Position numbers and translations under genes: made by a program. The notes beneath the pieces are model-generated. The model searched no databases and was not told the origin of the DNA. It was given only the letters and a program-made list of their open reading frames with translations. 64,000 nucleotides of DNA from Buxus sempervirens (taxonomy: Eukaryota > Streptophyta > Magnoliopsida > Buxales > Buxaceae): positions 16,554,001-16,618,000 of the forward strand of contig OX387193.1 of NCBI GenBank assembly GCA_947561395.2, in the 5' to 3' direction. How positions within the stretch are numbered: the first letter of the stretch is position 1; each line of letters opens with the position of its first letter. This document shows, piece by piece, positions 41,330-53,079 of the stretch.

Positions 41330-44300
41330 TGGAATCGCCTTGGGGATGAACGGCAAAAAGAAAAAAGAATCTTATTTTTGCGCCTTACATTTCTGTCGAC
41401 ATGGTCGACGAGCTCAATCCTTAAATTGTATTCAATGAAAGGGAAGCACCAGATGATTTGGTGTCACTTCCTGATCTTGGAACTTCCTTACCCTTTCTTG
41501 GGTTTTTGTAGGTCAGCTCCTCAGCTTTTAGTTTATATTTTATAAAAGAGATAAAATTGGATTAGAGCTCATCAGCCTGTTTCGGCGTTGATGCAAGACA
41601 CTCAATAATGTCCTTTTCTTCTTGTTTGTTCCATTAAAGCTTTTAAGTGATTTATAGCTTTTGATTCAAGATTTTTAAGGACAGTTTTTTTTTTGTTTTT
41701 GTTATTTATTTATTATTATTTTTTGTTTGTATTTTGTTTTGTTTTGTTTTTTTGGTTTTTTTGTTTTCGTTTTTGTTTTTGTTTTTGTTTTTTTTTGTTG
41801 TTTTTTTTTCTTTTTTTGAGATTGACCAGGAGGTGGAAGCAACAAGAGAAAAGAAATGAGGAGGGGAGGAGGTGCTCTTGGCGAGGAGGTGCTGCTCAGT
41901 GCCTCGATGAAGCTCACACACCTATCCTACTCTATTTACAAAAGTGGGAAATGAAAAATTACAAAGGGGCCAATTCGCCCGGAATTTCTTCATTTTGTCT
42001 TTTTCTTCATGTCTTGATTCTCTGTCATCTCCAAGAACATCTTGTTCAACTTTGCGGAGACGCCTTGCTCCTTACGGACACCTTGTCCTTCAATCTTGGG
42101 AGACACTTTGCTCCTTAAGCATATATTTCCATGTTATTCAAATGTGGGAGACGACTTTCTCCTTAGGGACACATTTCTATGCCATTGAGTTGTGGGAGAT
42201 GCCTTGCTCCAGAGTTTTTCAATCTTGAGAGACACTTTGCTCCATAAGCATACATTTTCATGTTATTTAAATGTGGGAGACGCCTTGCTCCTTAGGGACA
42301 CATTTCCGTGCCATTGAGTTTTGGGAGACTCCTTGCTCCAGAGTTTTTCAATCTTGGGAGACACTTTGCTTCATCAGTTTCGGAGTCGCTTTACTCTAGG
42401 GACGCCTTGCTCTCTTGGTTTCAGAGTCGCCTTGCTCCAGGGATGCCTTGCCCTTTTGGTCTTGGGAGATGCCTTGCTCTCTTTGGTTGCGGAGACACCT
42501 TGCTCCTCTTGTCTTCAATTTCTGGAGGCACCTTGCTCCACTAGGGTTGGGAGACGCCTTGCTCCATTCTATCTTTAATTTTAGGAGGCACCTTGCTCCA
42601 TTAGGGTTGGGAGACGCCTTGCTCCTTCTGTCTTCAATTTTTAGAGGCACCTTGCTCCATTCTGTTTTCAATTTTCGGAGACACCTTGCTCCATTAGGGT
42701 TGGGAGACGCCTTGCTCCTTCTGTCTTCAATTTTTAGAGGCACCTTGCTCCATTCTGTTTTCAATTTTCGGAGACACCTTGCTCCATTAGGGTTGGGAGA
42801 CGCCTTGCTCCTTCTGTTTTCAATTTTTGACTGTACCTGCAAAAGTATATAAAATTTAATCAATCAGAATTAATTTGTTTATTGTCAAAATTATGTGCAA
42901 GTTCAAGCAATTTCTTTGATTGAAATCTTTTGGGAATTCACCAAATGTTTGGAGTTTCTTCTTTTAAAGTGGGTCCATGGCAAGACCAGTAATCTTTGGG
43001 TCAGTCACTTGACACTCTCATGTAGACTTATGAAATTGTGCCTCCGGCACTCCCTGTAAAGGTATCAACATTTTTGCCTTCAATGGCATGCCCCAGGTAG
43101 GAATGAGGGGGATTGTTTTGGTTCAGGGGGTTTCTCTGGCACTGCCCTCCCCTAGTTCTTTTGATTTTCTCTCTTGTTTTTTTTTTCTTTTTCCCACCCT
43201 TGGTTAGGGTTGTGAAATGGTTTTTCTCCTATTGGTTCCCTCACTTAGGCTTGGTGCCTTGCCCCAGTCTGAGGGTCCTGTCAATTTCCATGGATCATGA
43301 TCCAACAATCAGAGAGGACTTTATTAGTAGGACGAAATGTAGGCTTTGGTTCCAGTGTTTAGAAATGAAGGATACACAGGTTGAAACCCTATACAACTTC
43401 GTTCTATGGGTAACCATTATGTCTAGCCAAAGCTCTTCTCTATTTTTTTGGTTCCATCATTACCAGTTTGTCCAAGATTCAGTGTTACATTCTTTGTAAT
43501 CAGAAAGAACTTCACAATAGAACGAAACGTAGGCTGGGTTTAGGGGTCCAAAAGAAATGACATGAAGGCTCAAAATTGGTGAACGGGGTAAGAGCTATGT
43601 CCTGTCCACTTTTCTTGGTTAGGGCTTGCTTCATCTCTTATTCCTTCAACTTTGTCTCCAACTTTTATTTGTAGCTTCTTCTCCTTTTTTCCATCTTTGT
43701 TCTTTTCATTCTTTTCCTTTCTTGGGTTCTTTGCCCCAATCCTCGACTTTTGCTTTTGGGGTTTGCCCCAGCTTTTGTTTTTCTTTCTTTTTCTCTTTTC
43801 TTTTTTCCTTTTTTTTTCAAAAGGGATTGCCCCAGTTCTTTTTTCTCATTCTTGTTTTCTTGGTTTTATCCTGTTCCTCCTTTTTAGGGTGCTTTTCGCT
43901 TTACCTTATCTTCACCTTGGTCTTTCTCGTGTCTCCACTTTCGCGAGGCTCTGTGCCCCAGTTTTGAAGACAAGACTTGATAGGGTCAATGAAGGAATTG
44001 TTAGGCCCAAAGTGTTTTTTTAGGGTTTCATCTTGTGTCAGATGATTTTTGGAGAAAATCAAAGATGGCCTTTCATCCTTTTATAGAGAATGTAACACTT
44101 ACTTGTCTTTGCACAATTAACTAGCTTAAGAACCATTTTCATCTTTATTCATTTTCTTTTCTTTCTTGCTTTTTGACTTGGCCCCATTTTGGGGTGGCTA
44201 GACATAACGTGGGTTAGAAATGAGACGATCAAGCTCAATCACGTTTGACTAGTGGAATTTGTTTGAGGTATTTCAGCCAAAGATGGCCTCTCATCATTTT

Positions 44301-44765
44301 ATTGGGATCATTGATCCTGGATCATGTCAATGACTTTTGACTAGTATGGGCACCTTGCCCCTGTTCTCTCTTTTATTTTTTTTCTTTGTTTTTTTCATCA
44401 CAGCTTGCCCCTTGTGTTTGGCAAGGTAGGTTTCAAATATGGTGCTGGCAGGGGATCCCTTGGCTACGTCGAGACCCGCACAGTTTGTGCTGTTTGGCAC
44501 ATTTCATCTATCAAATTTGATTGTTCAGGTTTGTCCCGAGATTGTGGTCATGCCTTGGTGTGGTCCAACACTTTAGTGATTTCCCAAAAGATTTCATGAG
44601 TTTGCAAAAAGAAACATGCTGTCAAGTTCTGAATTTAAAAGGAAGGAAAGTATAAACAAAACATAATAGCAAACTGTGCAAGGGGTGGCCGCTGCAAATT
44701 GGCATTCTGGGAAGAAGCCTTCAAGTGCTCTCCTCATCCTCCTTTTCCACATCATCTTCTCCATC
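41330..44765 (-). other. Non-coding 3' region of Element 4
   Basis: No pol domain can be read on either strand. It contains a T-rich low-complexity run (41690-41820), the tandem array (42040-42835), many short pieces with gccccag or its complement, and two copies of the block shared with Elements 1 and 2 (43310-43355; 43505-43545). Confidence 0.65.
42040..42835 (-). repeat. Tandem array built on GGAGCAAGGYGYCTCC
   Basis: More than twenty copies of a 16-base core with GGAG/CTCC ends, spaced about 30-60 bp, with spacers of 'caaccctaat' or 'gaaaattgaaaacagaat' type. Higher-order units of about 93 bp repeat at 42600-42830. Several ORFs run through it on both strands and are not considered genes. 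Confidence 0.88.
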
Positions 44766-45340
44766 CTACGGGAGGATGGTCGATTCAAAAGTCCAAGCTT
44801 GGGCTAACACGTCAGAGGTATCTTGTCTTTCAGCAGATCTTGGTTGTTCGACAAATTCCTTTAGGAACCCTTGATCAATCAAGTCTTGGATGCCATGCCG
44901 TAGATCCCAACATTGCTCTGTGCTATGTCATGGAGATCCCATATGATAAGCGCAAAATACATTTGGATTGTACTTGCAACTAGCTGATGCTCGTGGGTTA
45001 GGCCGCTTAGGCTGTAAGAGGCCCTTCTTTAGTAAACCAGTTAGGATCTGGACTAGTTGGGTATTTAGAGGGGTGAAATGCCTATTAAGTCTGGCATGCC
45101 TTTCTTCTGGGATTTTCTTTGAGAGGGAACAATTCATCAGTCTGTCATGTTTCCCTTTGTCATGGTGAAAACTCAGCTTCTTCACGAGTCGAGGACTATC
45201 TGCTACCACGACTTTCCTTTTTCCTCTTTGCTCTTGACCATCTGCTAAGGTGGGTGGAAAGCTCACTTCTGAGTTACTCCGGGGTATCTCTGCCTTCAAG
45301 CTTTCAATCTCTTTTTCCAGATCCCTTACTTGAGATCTAG
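44766..45340 (-). pseudogene. gag: Second gag C-terminal segment of Element 4
   Basis: An open stretch with a short coiled coil, a Lys-rich middle, then LLKKGLLQPKRPNPRAS and a zinc-knuckle-like CAYHMGSP, TGA at the expected glycine, then HSTEQCWDLRH and IQDLIDQG in the same frame. It ends at TAG 44766-44768. It aligns with the knuckle region of Element 3 gag (LLKKGYLQIKPPNP) but is separate from the knuckle in the neighbouring gag segment, so Element 4 carries two diverged copies of this module. Confidence 0.65.
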
Positions 45341-45416
45341 CTCAAAAGTTTCCTTTTCCAATGCTTCCCAGCATTTGTTCCACGTTTCTCCCCTGATTGT
45401 TATCTGCTGGGCTGCA

Positions 45417-46913
45417 TCATGATTTGGCTCTGAAGAACGGTCCATGTTGGTTGTTGATGAGGTTCCTGCCATAAAGACCAAACATTAGGAAGCAGAATAC
45501 ATGATAAGATGCATGGGAATGATGATGATTTTTCCTTTTTTCTTCTTCTTCTTCTTTTTTTTTCTTTTTCTTTTCTCTTTTTTTTTCTTTTTCCTCTTTT
45601 TCTTCTTTTTTTTTCTTTTTCTTTTCTCTTTCTTTTTTTATTTTTTTATTTTGGCAGGGATCGATTTTGAGTTCCCCAGCTTCAAGAAGGTCTTGGACTG
45701 CATGCCGAAGGCCCCAACATCCATCAGTATCATGGCCTTGTGCACCCATGTGGTACTCACAGCTCTTGCTTGGATCATAGCCCCTCATTTTTGAAGCCTT
45801 GGGATTTGGCGTTGCTAGTTGCAGGTGTCCCTCCCTCAAGAGAGTTGGTAGCAATTCAGAAAGCGTATATGGAAGCGGAGTGAACTCCCGATTCTTTCTT
45901 TCCTCTTTGGTGAGGCGCCTCCTAAGGTGAGACGTGGCATTGTTAATAGAGGGGAGGCTTACGCTTCTTGAGGAAGTTACGTGAAATGGCGCAGAAGGTT
46001 GTACATGGTTAACTTTACTTGTGCCATCATCATTCTCTTGCTTTTTGCCACTTGAGATTGTCCCCTGCAACAAGCTCGTCATGGAACCTCCGAGCTTCTC
46101 CATTTTAATCGCATCCTCAATTCTTTCTGCCACAATGATTAGGTCGGTGAAACTTTCCATGCACTGTCCCAACAGCATTGTGAAGTATGATTGTCCCAAC
46201 AAGGATATGAACAAGGAAGTCCGTTCTTGTTCAAGAAAAGGGGGTTGTACCACATTGGCTAATCCCGTCCACCTTTTAGTGTAATCTCTCACAGACTCGC
46301 TATTCTTCTTTGATAATCTCTGCAACTCTGCACGGGTTTGAACCATTTGGCTATTTAAGCGGTATTGCTGGATGAACACGGCGGCGAGGTCGTTCCATGC
46401 CTTGACCTTTTACTTGTCCAGACTTAGGAACCAAGAGTATGCTGCCCCAGTTTGAGATTTCTGGAAGAATTGGACCATAATCTTCTCATCCTTTGCATAT
46501 TGGTACATGTCGGCTGAGTAAGATCTCAGGTGATTCAGTGGACAGCCGGTGCCGTCAAACTGGTGCAATTCTAGGCATTTAAACTTAGGAGGGAGTTGTA
46601 TGACCAAGAAAAAACAAAGATTCTCTAGAGTAGCTTCGCTCTGAACTGTACTCGGTTGCAGTTGCTTCATCAGATCTTCATGCATGGCGACCATCTGTGC
46701 CTTGCTATCTTCCTTTATTGCTGCCAGTTGTACCATGTGATCTTCTTTGATTGCTGCCAATCTTTCCTCCAGCTGAGCCTCCCGTGCCTTATTCCAGTCT
46801 TGCTCTTCTTGCCCCAATGGGATAGGCACCAATGGTTCTTGTTGTGGAGGATGGACGAGAGCTGCCGCCTGATGTGGGAATGTAGTATCCCGTGGTGGCG
46901 GATGTGCTGCCAT
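45417..46913 (-). pseudogene. gag: gag of Element 4, interrupted
   Basis: It starts at ATG 46913 with a Pro/Gln-rich N-terminus and an Ala/Glu coiled coil (LAAIKEDHMVQLAAIKED), then the gag domain (DGTGCPLNHLRSYSAD, FFQKSQTGAAYSWFLSLDK). TAA at 46410-46412 breaks it, and the same frame resumes through FIQQYRLNSQMVQTRAEL and ESVRDYTKRW to a knuckle-like C-X2-H-X5-H-X4-C. After that the frame runs through an A/G microsatellite (Lys/Glu run) that looks inserted. It is closest to Element 3 gag by eye. Confidence 0.85.
45520..45655. repeat. Pyrimidine/purine microsatellite inside gag remnant
   Basis: About 130 bases of nearly pure C/T on the plus strand (ttc, ttttc units). Confidence 0.9.
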
Positions 46914-48056
46914 GGGTGCTGGCTGAGACGATTGCCTCTGCTAGGTTTCTGGCATTGGAATCCCCATGGCATGTATCATGGTCACTTGTTGATCTTGATC
47001 CATTATTACCGATTGCTCTTCAGCCCTTTGCTGTGATGATGATGGAATTGAGGCCTCCGATGAATCCATCGCAGTCCTTTCTTACTGCGAGTGCAGTGCT
47101 TTGGGTGGTGCTCCCAATGTGAAGTATCTGAATCGTACTTGTTGATCAAGGATTTCAATCAATTCCTCCACAAATCACAAATGTGGTGTCGTGTGTGATG
47201 ATATCATTACACCGTGAGTGGTGTTCTTGTGCCATGATGGGCGAAAACAAATACGAGGCGGTTCATGGATGAAAATCATGCCTTCGACAAAACATCATTG
47301 TGAACAGTGCGTGACAGTGCAATAGCCAATCAGGAGTTCCTTCTGAGAATTGTGTAGTTAAAAAGCTTGCAATTCGATCTTTCAGAGATTCAAGACTCTG
47401 GAGACCATATCGTGTTTGATGGTTTTCAAAAAAACCGTGCAACACGTGCTTTATGAGTGTAAACCTTAGGAAATCATGTTGCGAGGATTAAACATCAAAA
47501 TCTGTGCCTTGATCGGCAGCGATTGTAAATTCCTTTGAAATTGTGCGGTGGTAAGCAAATTATAGAAATCAGGAAATATGCCTTGGAGTACCCACATCAT
47601 GCCATGACTGGCATGGAGAATGTATGCCACAAGATGGGCGATTTGATTTTTGTATATAAGGCCAGCTCAATATAACCACAAATGACGGTTTATTGTGCAT
47701 AGCAAGAGACAATACAATGTATGTCCTGTGAGACGATTCAATGTAGGCCCGGAGGCCATCTTATTGTTTGCTTTGAAAAAGCAACCTTGATGTGCTCCTT
47801 GAAAGGCGACTTGATGTACGCTCGAAGGCAGTTCGATGTACACCCGGAGGCGATTTGATGTATGCTCACAAGCAATTTTGATGTACGCCCAAACGCGACT
47901 TCGATTTTGGAAATTCTTTTGTGCATTTTTTAAAACAGTTCGGCTAAACAGCTAGTGTAAATGATCTCGAGGTGTGTGTACTTAATGCATGAACATGTGT
48001 ATACACGAGTAAAATGAAGTTTAAATGCTATTATCATCTTGAGAGCCTATGTTAAC
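46914..48056 (-). other. Leader of Element 4, part next to gag
   Basis: Non-coding. Degenerate short tandem units with gatgtacgc and ggcgattt lie at 47740-47905. It ends with ttaac (48052-48056), the left target-site copy of the solo LTR. Confidence 0.6.
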
Positions 48057-50608
48057 TGTAAGCACCCAAATTTTGATCAAACCAAAAAAAAAAGAAAAAG
48101 AAAAAGGAAAAAAGGAAACATAAAATGTGCTAAAAGACAAAAAGTCAAACCCTAAGGGGACAAAAGTTGACTTTTTGATCAGGTACGATGTGAGCAGGTC
48201 AAACTTGAGGGGATCTGAAAGTTGACTTTCTGCTAAACCCCGAACCAGGTGCTTACCCCCATGCCAGTGGATAGAGGACTCCGATACGGTTCTAACGCAA
48301 TTGAGTTTGCACAAATCGAAGTCCAGATGAAGAAGATATGAGCTGTCAAAGTTTTCGAGCAGCAAAACTGGCAAACTGCACACGTGGCGAGTTGTGCAGG
48401 AAAATATCCCGGGGATCAAATCCGTAAATATCAAAACATTCAAAATATCCCAGGGATTAAATCTGTAAAAATCCGAGAGTATCGGATTAAATCAAAAATC
48501 TCCAGGAACTATATCTTAAATTCCAGATTTTGAGACAAATCCGCAGCCGCATTAATTGTTTTCCAATGATTGTGTCGCTCGCGCCAAGTGAAAAGCACTC
48601 GGCACCAGCTCGAGCCAGCTCGGCGGATACCCCCATTTCTCCTCTATAAATACCGCAGCCCCCTTCTTGCGAAGGGGTTCGGCGATTCGGGTGTGCTGGT
48701 TCGGCTTTTTTCTGGTGTTGGCTCTCCCCACAGAGAACCCTTCTTCTCCACTCTGCCTGGTTCGAAACCCCCCCTCCGTATCCCTCCCTTTGCCTCCACA
48801 AGCAACCATCCCACATCACTTGAAGCCCTGTCGACCCTCGGTTGCTCTCTTCTTCTTCTTCCTCGTCAAACCCAAAGGAGAAAGACTCGCCGTTGGTGCG
48901 GAGAGGTGCTGCTCGCCAGTCGTTCATGCTCAAGGAGGTTCAACACGTCCCGCCAGGGTTCGTTAACCCAAGGTAATGTCCCTTGCAACTTTCGTTCAAT
49001 ATAAATGAGAATAAGCCCATTTCAAGCATGCTAGGGCATTTTCTTTTACCAAGTTGTTTGCTGGTATTGCTTTTCTGATTCGAAGGTGGGAGCCTGTTCC
49101 CATGGTCATCTCCTCTCATGTACCCCGATGTAAACCCCCCATTTCCCCTTCATCGTGAGTTACAGTCGTTCTGATTTCCGGATTTGGGTGTTTTCGAAGA
49201 GATTTTGGTTTGGATTATAGAGTACTTAGATTGATTTCAAAGTGAGTTTGGACGTCTTCTGGGAGTCTAAGGATCACCAGAAAGCTGTTACAGAGCTTAA
49301 AAACCAGTCAATGATGGAGTTTGAGCAAAAAACAGAGAGTCGCGTTTTGCCAAGGGTATGCGCTGAGCTCGCGCGGAGCATTTTTGCGTCCGCCGAGCTC
49401 TCACTAAGCTTACGCCGAGCGCGCGAGCGGGTGCTTTTTCCGCTGTTTTCGGTCCGCCGGGCTCGCGCTGACCTCGTGCCGAGGGCCTGAGGTCAGCGCA
49501 CCCCCTTTTAAGGCCGAGTTGCTTATATTTTTTAAAACTCGAACCTACCCTTATACCGTGATTTCTGTATATTCTATGATTTTGCTGGATGTGGGTGACC
49601 TTTTCAAATAGAACCAAATGAACCAATAGGGTTTCCGGGTCACCCGGAAACCCAACATGGGACTCAGACCACCCGATCTAACTTGATTTCCAGTGGGCCT
49701 TCCAACGGGGCCCACCCAGCCCAAACCATTCAATTATGCATAAATAAGATAATTAAAAAGAATTGAGTGGGCCAAACCCACTGCAGGCCCACCAAAGCCC
49801 AGCTTGGGGCATGCATGTGTAGTGTAAAATTGTGGTTTGGCCGAGACCAAGGGCAGGGCCTCTCGGGCCCACTAAGCCCACAAAACCAAGCAAGGTTAGG
49901 GTTTCAAAACCCTAACCCAGGAAGTCTTGGGCTTTCAAGCCCAAGCCCAGGTGAAAGGGCCCCAAGCCTAAAGCCTGGCTCGCTTTGGTACAAATTAAGC
50001 AAGATAATCTCAAATCATTTTGGCAACCAACATGGGGGCCCGCCCAGGGGCCCACAAAGCAGTCTCGACTCACTTGACATGGAAATTACTAAATAATCAA
50101 ACTTGAACTTCAAAATAAAATCAATTCATCAAAACAAAGTCCAAAGGGCCTCTCAGGCTTAGAACAATGCCCACCAGGGAACATGTGGACCACACTTGGC
50201 CCACCAAGGAATCCGTGGGCCCTCCAACGGGGCCCACTCAATCAGACTCACTTCACTTTAAGCTAAGAAAATAAAATCAAGTAAAGGGACCCACACCACT
50301 TTGGCGGTCCCACCAGACCTAACCAAATGTGCATGCTGGAATAGGAATCGGGTGAGTGAGAGACCAAAGTTGACTCAAACCAGGGAAACCTATGGGACCC
50401 GTCATTTGACGGGGCGAACTGGGGTGTCTACGGACTTCCCCAGACCGTAACTGAGAACTAGCTTAGAATCTCAAGCCACAGACCGCCTAATAGAAAAACA
50501 TAGGCAACCAGGTGTCTGCCTGTTCCCCATCAGGCAGTGGCGACTCCGAATTCCCATTTTACCCTTTGGGAGATCCGAGCCCGTGTCGTGCGATTTTCAA
50601 TGTGCACA
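48057..50608 (+). mobile_element. Solo LTR (2552 bp) with perfect TTAAC target duplication
   Basis: Starts TGTAAGCACCC and ends TGTGCACA, flanked by ttaac at 48052-48056 and 50609-50613. TATA box TATAAATA at 48645-48652. It contains a cluster of GAGCTCGCG-like motifs (49350-49490), a GGCCCA-rich stretch (49680-50330) and an internal TGGCGACTCC (50538-50547). No primer site or internal region follows, so it is the product of LTR-LTR recombination. Related to the LTRs of Elements 3 and 4. Confidence 0.92.
48645..48652 (+). promoter_or_regulatory. TATA box of the solo LTR
   Basis: TATAAATA 588 bp from the LTR start, in the context cctctataaatacc. Confidence 0.8.
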
Positions 50609-50613
50609 TTAAC

Positions 50614-51297
50614 AAACAAATAAAAACACCCAAAAGTGTGTGCATAGTCCTAGAAGGGTTGGTACTTATCAAGGCACGACTCCTAGACATACTTGTGTGA
50701 GGAAGCACGTTTAAGTCATGATCAGCCTTTGTCTTTCATCTGTCGTGGTGTCAGACCACAACAAAATATTTACAGCTTGCCCTCGAGGGCGAAGTTTACA
50801 ATAATTACAAAAATCTGCAAATGAATCACCTTTAGGGCTGTTGGGAACCCAAAAGGAGGGTACAAGCTTGCTTCAAAGAGGTAAGTCAAATTCCTGTTTG
50901 ACTGTCTGATCTGGCCAACTTTCATCTCCTTAAAAAGGTTGACTTAGACTTAGGGTGATTCCAGCAGACTTAATGGGTCAAGGCCCACGGCTCACGGGAC
51001 TCAATGCATGGATCTGGGGTGGCTTCCCTGATCAAAAATTTGATAGGTTTCCTCAATTAGGGCTAAGACAGCCCATGATCTAGGGCTTACTCAATTTGAT
51101 GCAAAAAAGGCGGGGGTTGCTACCCCTGATGGACTCTTGGGTTTTAGATTGATTTTACCTTTCTTTATTTCGCCATTAACATTCATATTCACATTCACAT
51201 TCACATTCACATTCACATCATCAGGGTTTATTCAGAAGTTATAGGTGGGTGAAGGATACCCAGCCCGAGGCATTCGCCTACAAGGGTCTGAGCCAAG
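50614..51297 (-). other. Leader of Element 4, part next to the 5' LTR; primer site missing
   Basis: The sequence matches the Element 3 leader from 55340 to about 55760 (for example the aacttgccttcgagggcg-like and 'ggctgggtatccttc' stretches). The first 640 bases found in Element 3, including the primer site, are absent. A short TTCACA microsatellite lies at 51180-51220. Confidence 0.75.
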
Positions 51298-52284
51298 TGT
51301 GCGCGCATCGGAAGCGCGGCACAGGAAAATTCGGAGTCGCCACCGCCTGATGGGGTGCAGGCGGACACCTGGGTGCCTAACCTTGTCTATTAGGGCTTTT
51401 GGTCTGCGGCTTTGAGATTCTAAGTAGGGTCTCGGTTGTGGTCCGGGGAAGTCCGTAGACACCCCGGTCCACCTCGTCGGGTGACGGGTCCCTTACGTTT
51501 ATCCTGGTTTGAGTCAGCTCACTTTGGTCTCACCCGATTCCTAATCCGATATGCAGTTTGGTTAAGTCTGGCGGGACTACCTGAGTGGTGTGGGTCCCTT
51601 TAATTGCTTTTATCTTGATTAATTAGGTGATCTGGGTCTGGTTGGGTGGGCCCCGTTGGAAGGCCCACAGTGTCCTTGGTGGGCTTAGTCAAGCCCGTGT
51701 GCCCTTGTGGGCCTCGGTCTATCCTAGGAGGTCCTTTGGGCTTTAGTTAAGTGCATTTATTTTTCTTTAGGTTCAGATTTGAAGATTAAGTATTTTCCAT
51801 GCAAAGGTGGGCCGGATTGGTTTGTGGGCCCCTTAGGTGGGCCCACATGGTGGCCAAATAATTTTATTGGATTTATCTTTTTAATTTGCCAAAGTGAGTT
51901 GGACACTGGGCTTGGGGCCCGTAGTCCAAATCTGGGCCTGTAAACACAAGTTACCAGAAGTTAGGGTTTGCACCCCTCCTTGGTTCGGTTGGTGGGCTTT
52001 GGCAGGCCCAGTAGGCCCTTGCCCTTGGTCTCGGCCAAACCACGCAATTCATGCATCAATTTCACAAGTTTGGTTCGGGTGGACCGCCTTAGGTTTGGCC
52101 CGCCCGGTTTAATCAGTTAATTTTGCTTATCTTGATTAAATTGCATGCATACATGTTTATTGGGCCGGGTGGGCCCCGTTGGAAGGCCCACTGGAAATCA
52201 AGTTGGACCGAGGGTCCAAGTCCAATGTTGGGTTTCCGGGCGACCCGGAAACCCTATTCGGTTTGGTTCGGAAATGGCACTCAC
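51298..52284 (-). repeat. 5' LTR of Element 4, U5 end; cut by Element 3
   Basis: In sense it ends GCGCGCACA at 51298 with an internal TGGCGACTCC (51333-51342). It is an inverted match to 49615-50530 of the solo LTR and similar to 37735-38400. At 52284 it stops where Element 3 begins. Confidence 0.85.
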
Positions 52285-52844
52285 TGTTAGCACCTATTTT
52301 TGCACCCCCAAAATAAAGAAAAATGAAAAGTCAAACTAAAAGTCAAACCCTGAGGGGGTCAAAAATTGACTTTTTGATTCAAGTAAATTTGGCCATCAAA
52401 CTTCATATCATTGGAAAGAGCATTTCGACACGGTTCCAACGCAACTGAATTTGCTGGAATCGGAGTCCAGATGAAAAAGATATGAGCTGGTCAAACTTTT
52501 GGGGAGCAAAAAGTTGACTTTTTGCTCGACCCCAATTCAACTGCCAAATTTGATCCCAATGGATAGGTGGTTCCGAGCCGATTCCAACGACACTAAGTTT
52601 GTTGAAATCGGACACCGGATGAAGAAGTTATGAGCAGTTGAAGTTTCAGAAAAACTGCCCATGTGGCAAAAAGGCAGCAAAAATGGACTAAACCAATAAA
52701 ATAAATAAGATAAAAGTGTTTAATAATATTTTAATAAAGGAATCTCGTTTATATAATAAAATAATCATAAAATCGAATGTCAATCTTGCAAAAAATCAAA
52801 TTGAATAAAGATTTGAAATCCAAACATTTTTAAAACGTGCTGGA

Positions 52845-53060
52845 CCGTATTTGCATTACGGGCAAGGCATGCCCGTATTTAAAGTACGGGCACGCTTCTA
52901 GAAGGAAACACGCGTCGCTGTACGGCGGGACACGCGTCCCGTACGGCCGAATCTGCGATAATTGCAAATATTCGTTTTTCGCCCGTACTTGAATTACGGG
53001 CAAGGCACGCCCGTACTTGAAGTACGGGCAAGGCACGCCCGTACTTCAAATACGGGTACG
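52845..53060 (+). repeat. CCCGTA...TACGGG palindrome cluster in U3
   Basis: Five or more inverted pairs such as CCCGTACTTGAAGTACGGGC and cccgtacttgaattacggg, with changing 6-8 base centres and a shared 'caaggcacg' spacer. The last copy ends only about 15 bp before the TATA box. Confidence 0.92.
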
Positions 53061-53071
53061 GGATTTTTGCC

Positions 53072-53079
53072 TATAAATA
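53072..53079 (+). promoter_or_regulatory. TATA box of the Element 3 LTR
   Basis: TATAAATA in the context tgcctataaatagag. Confidence 0.88.

Larger units (their letters stand above)
37667..52284 (-). mobile_element. Element 4: gag-only Tat/Ogre-type element, split by a solo LTR and by Element 3
   Basis: Read right to left: end of 5' LTR (52284-51298), leader (51297-50614, then 48051 to about 46914) interrupted by the solo LTR, gag remnants, long 3' region with a tandem array, polypurine tract and 3' LTR. No protease, RT or integrase is found. No primer site follows the 5' LTR. It is a non-autonomous or decayed copy. The rest of its 5' LTR should lie beyond Element 3. Confidence 0.8.

Noticed and set aside
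41693-42118. Phe-rich ORF and its Lys-rich counterpart on the other strand
   Set aside because: Product of a T-rich low-complexity tract.
42321-42863. Long ORFs on both strands in the GGAGCAAGG array
   Set aside because: Open on both strands because of the repeat; no domain or start context.
45501-45794. Phe-rich ORF over the C/T microsatellite
   Set aside because: Shadow of gag on the other strand plus simple repeat.
48570-49004. ORFs downstream of the solo LTR TATA box
   Set aside because: Three overlapping frames open in a GC-rich stretch; no homology between frames and nothing similar in the related LTRs.
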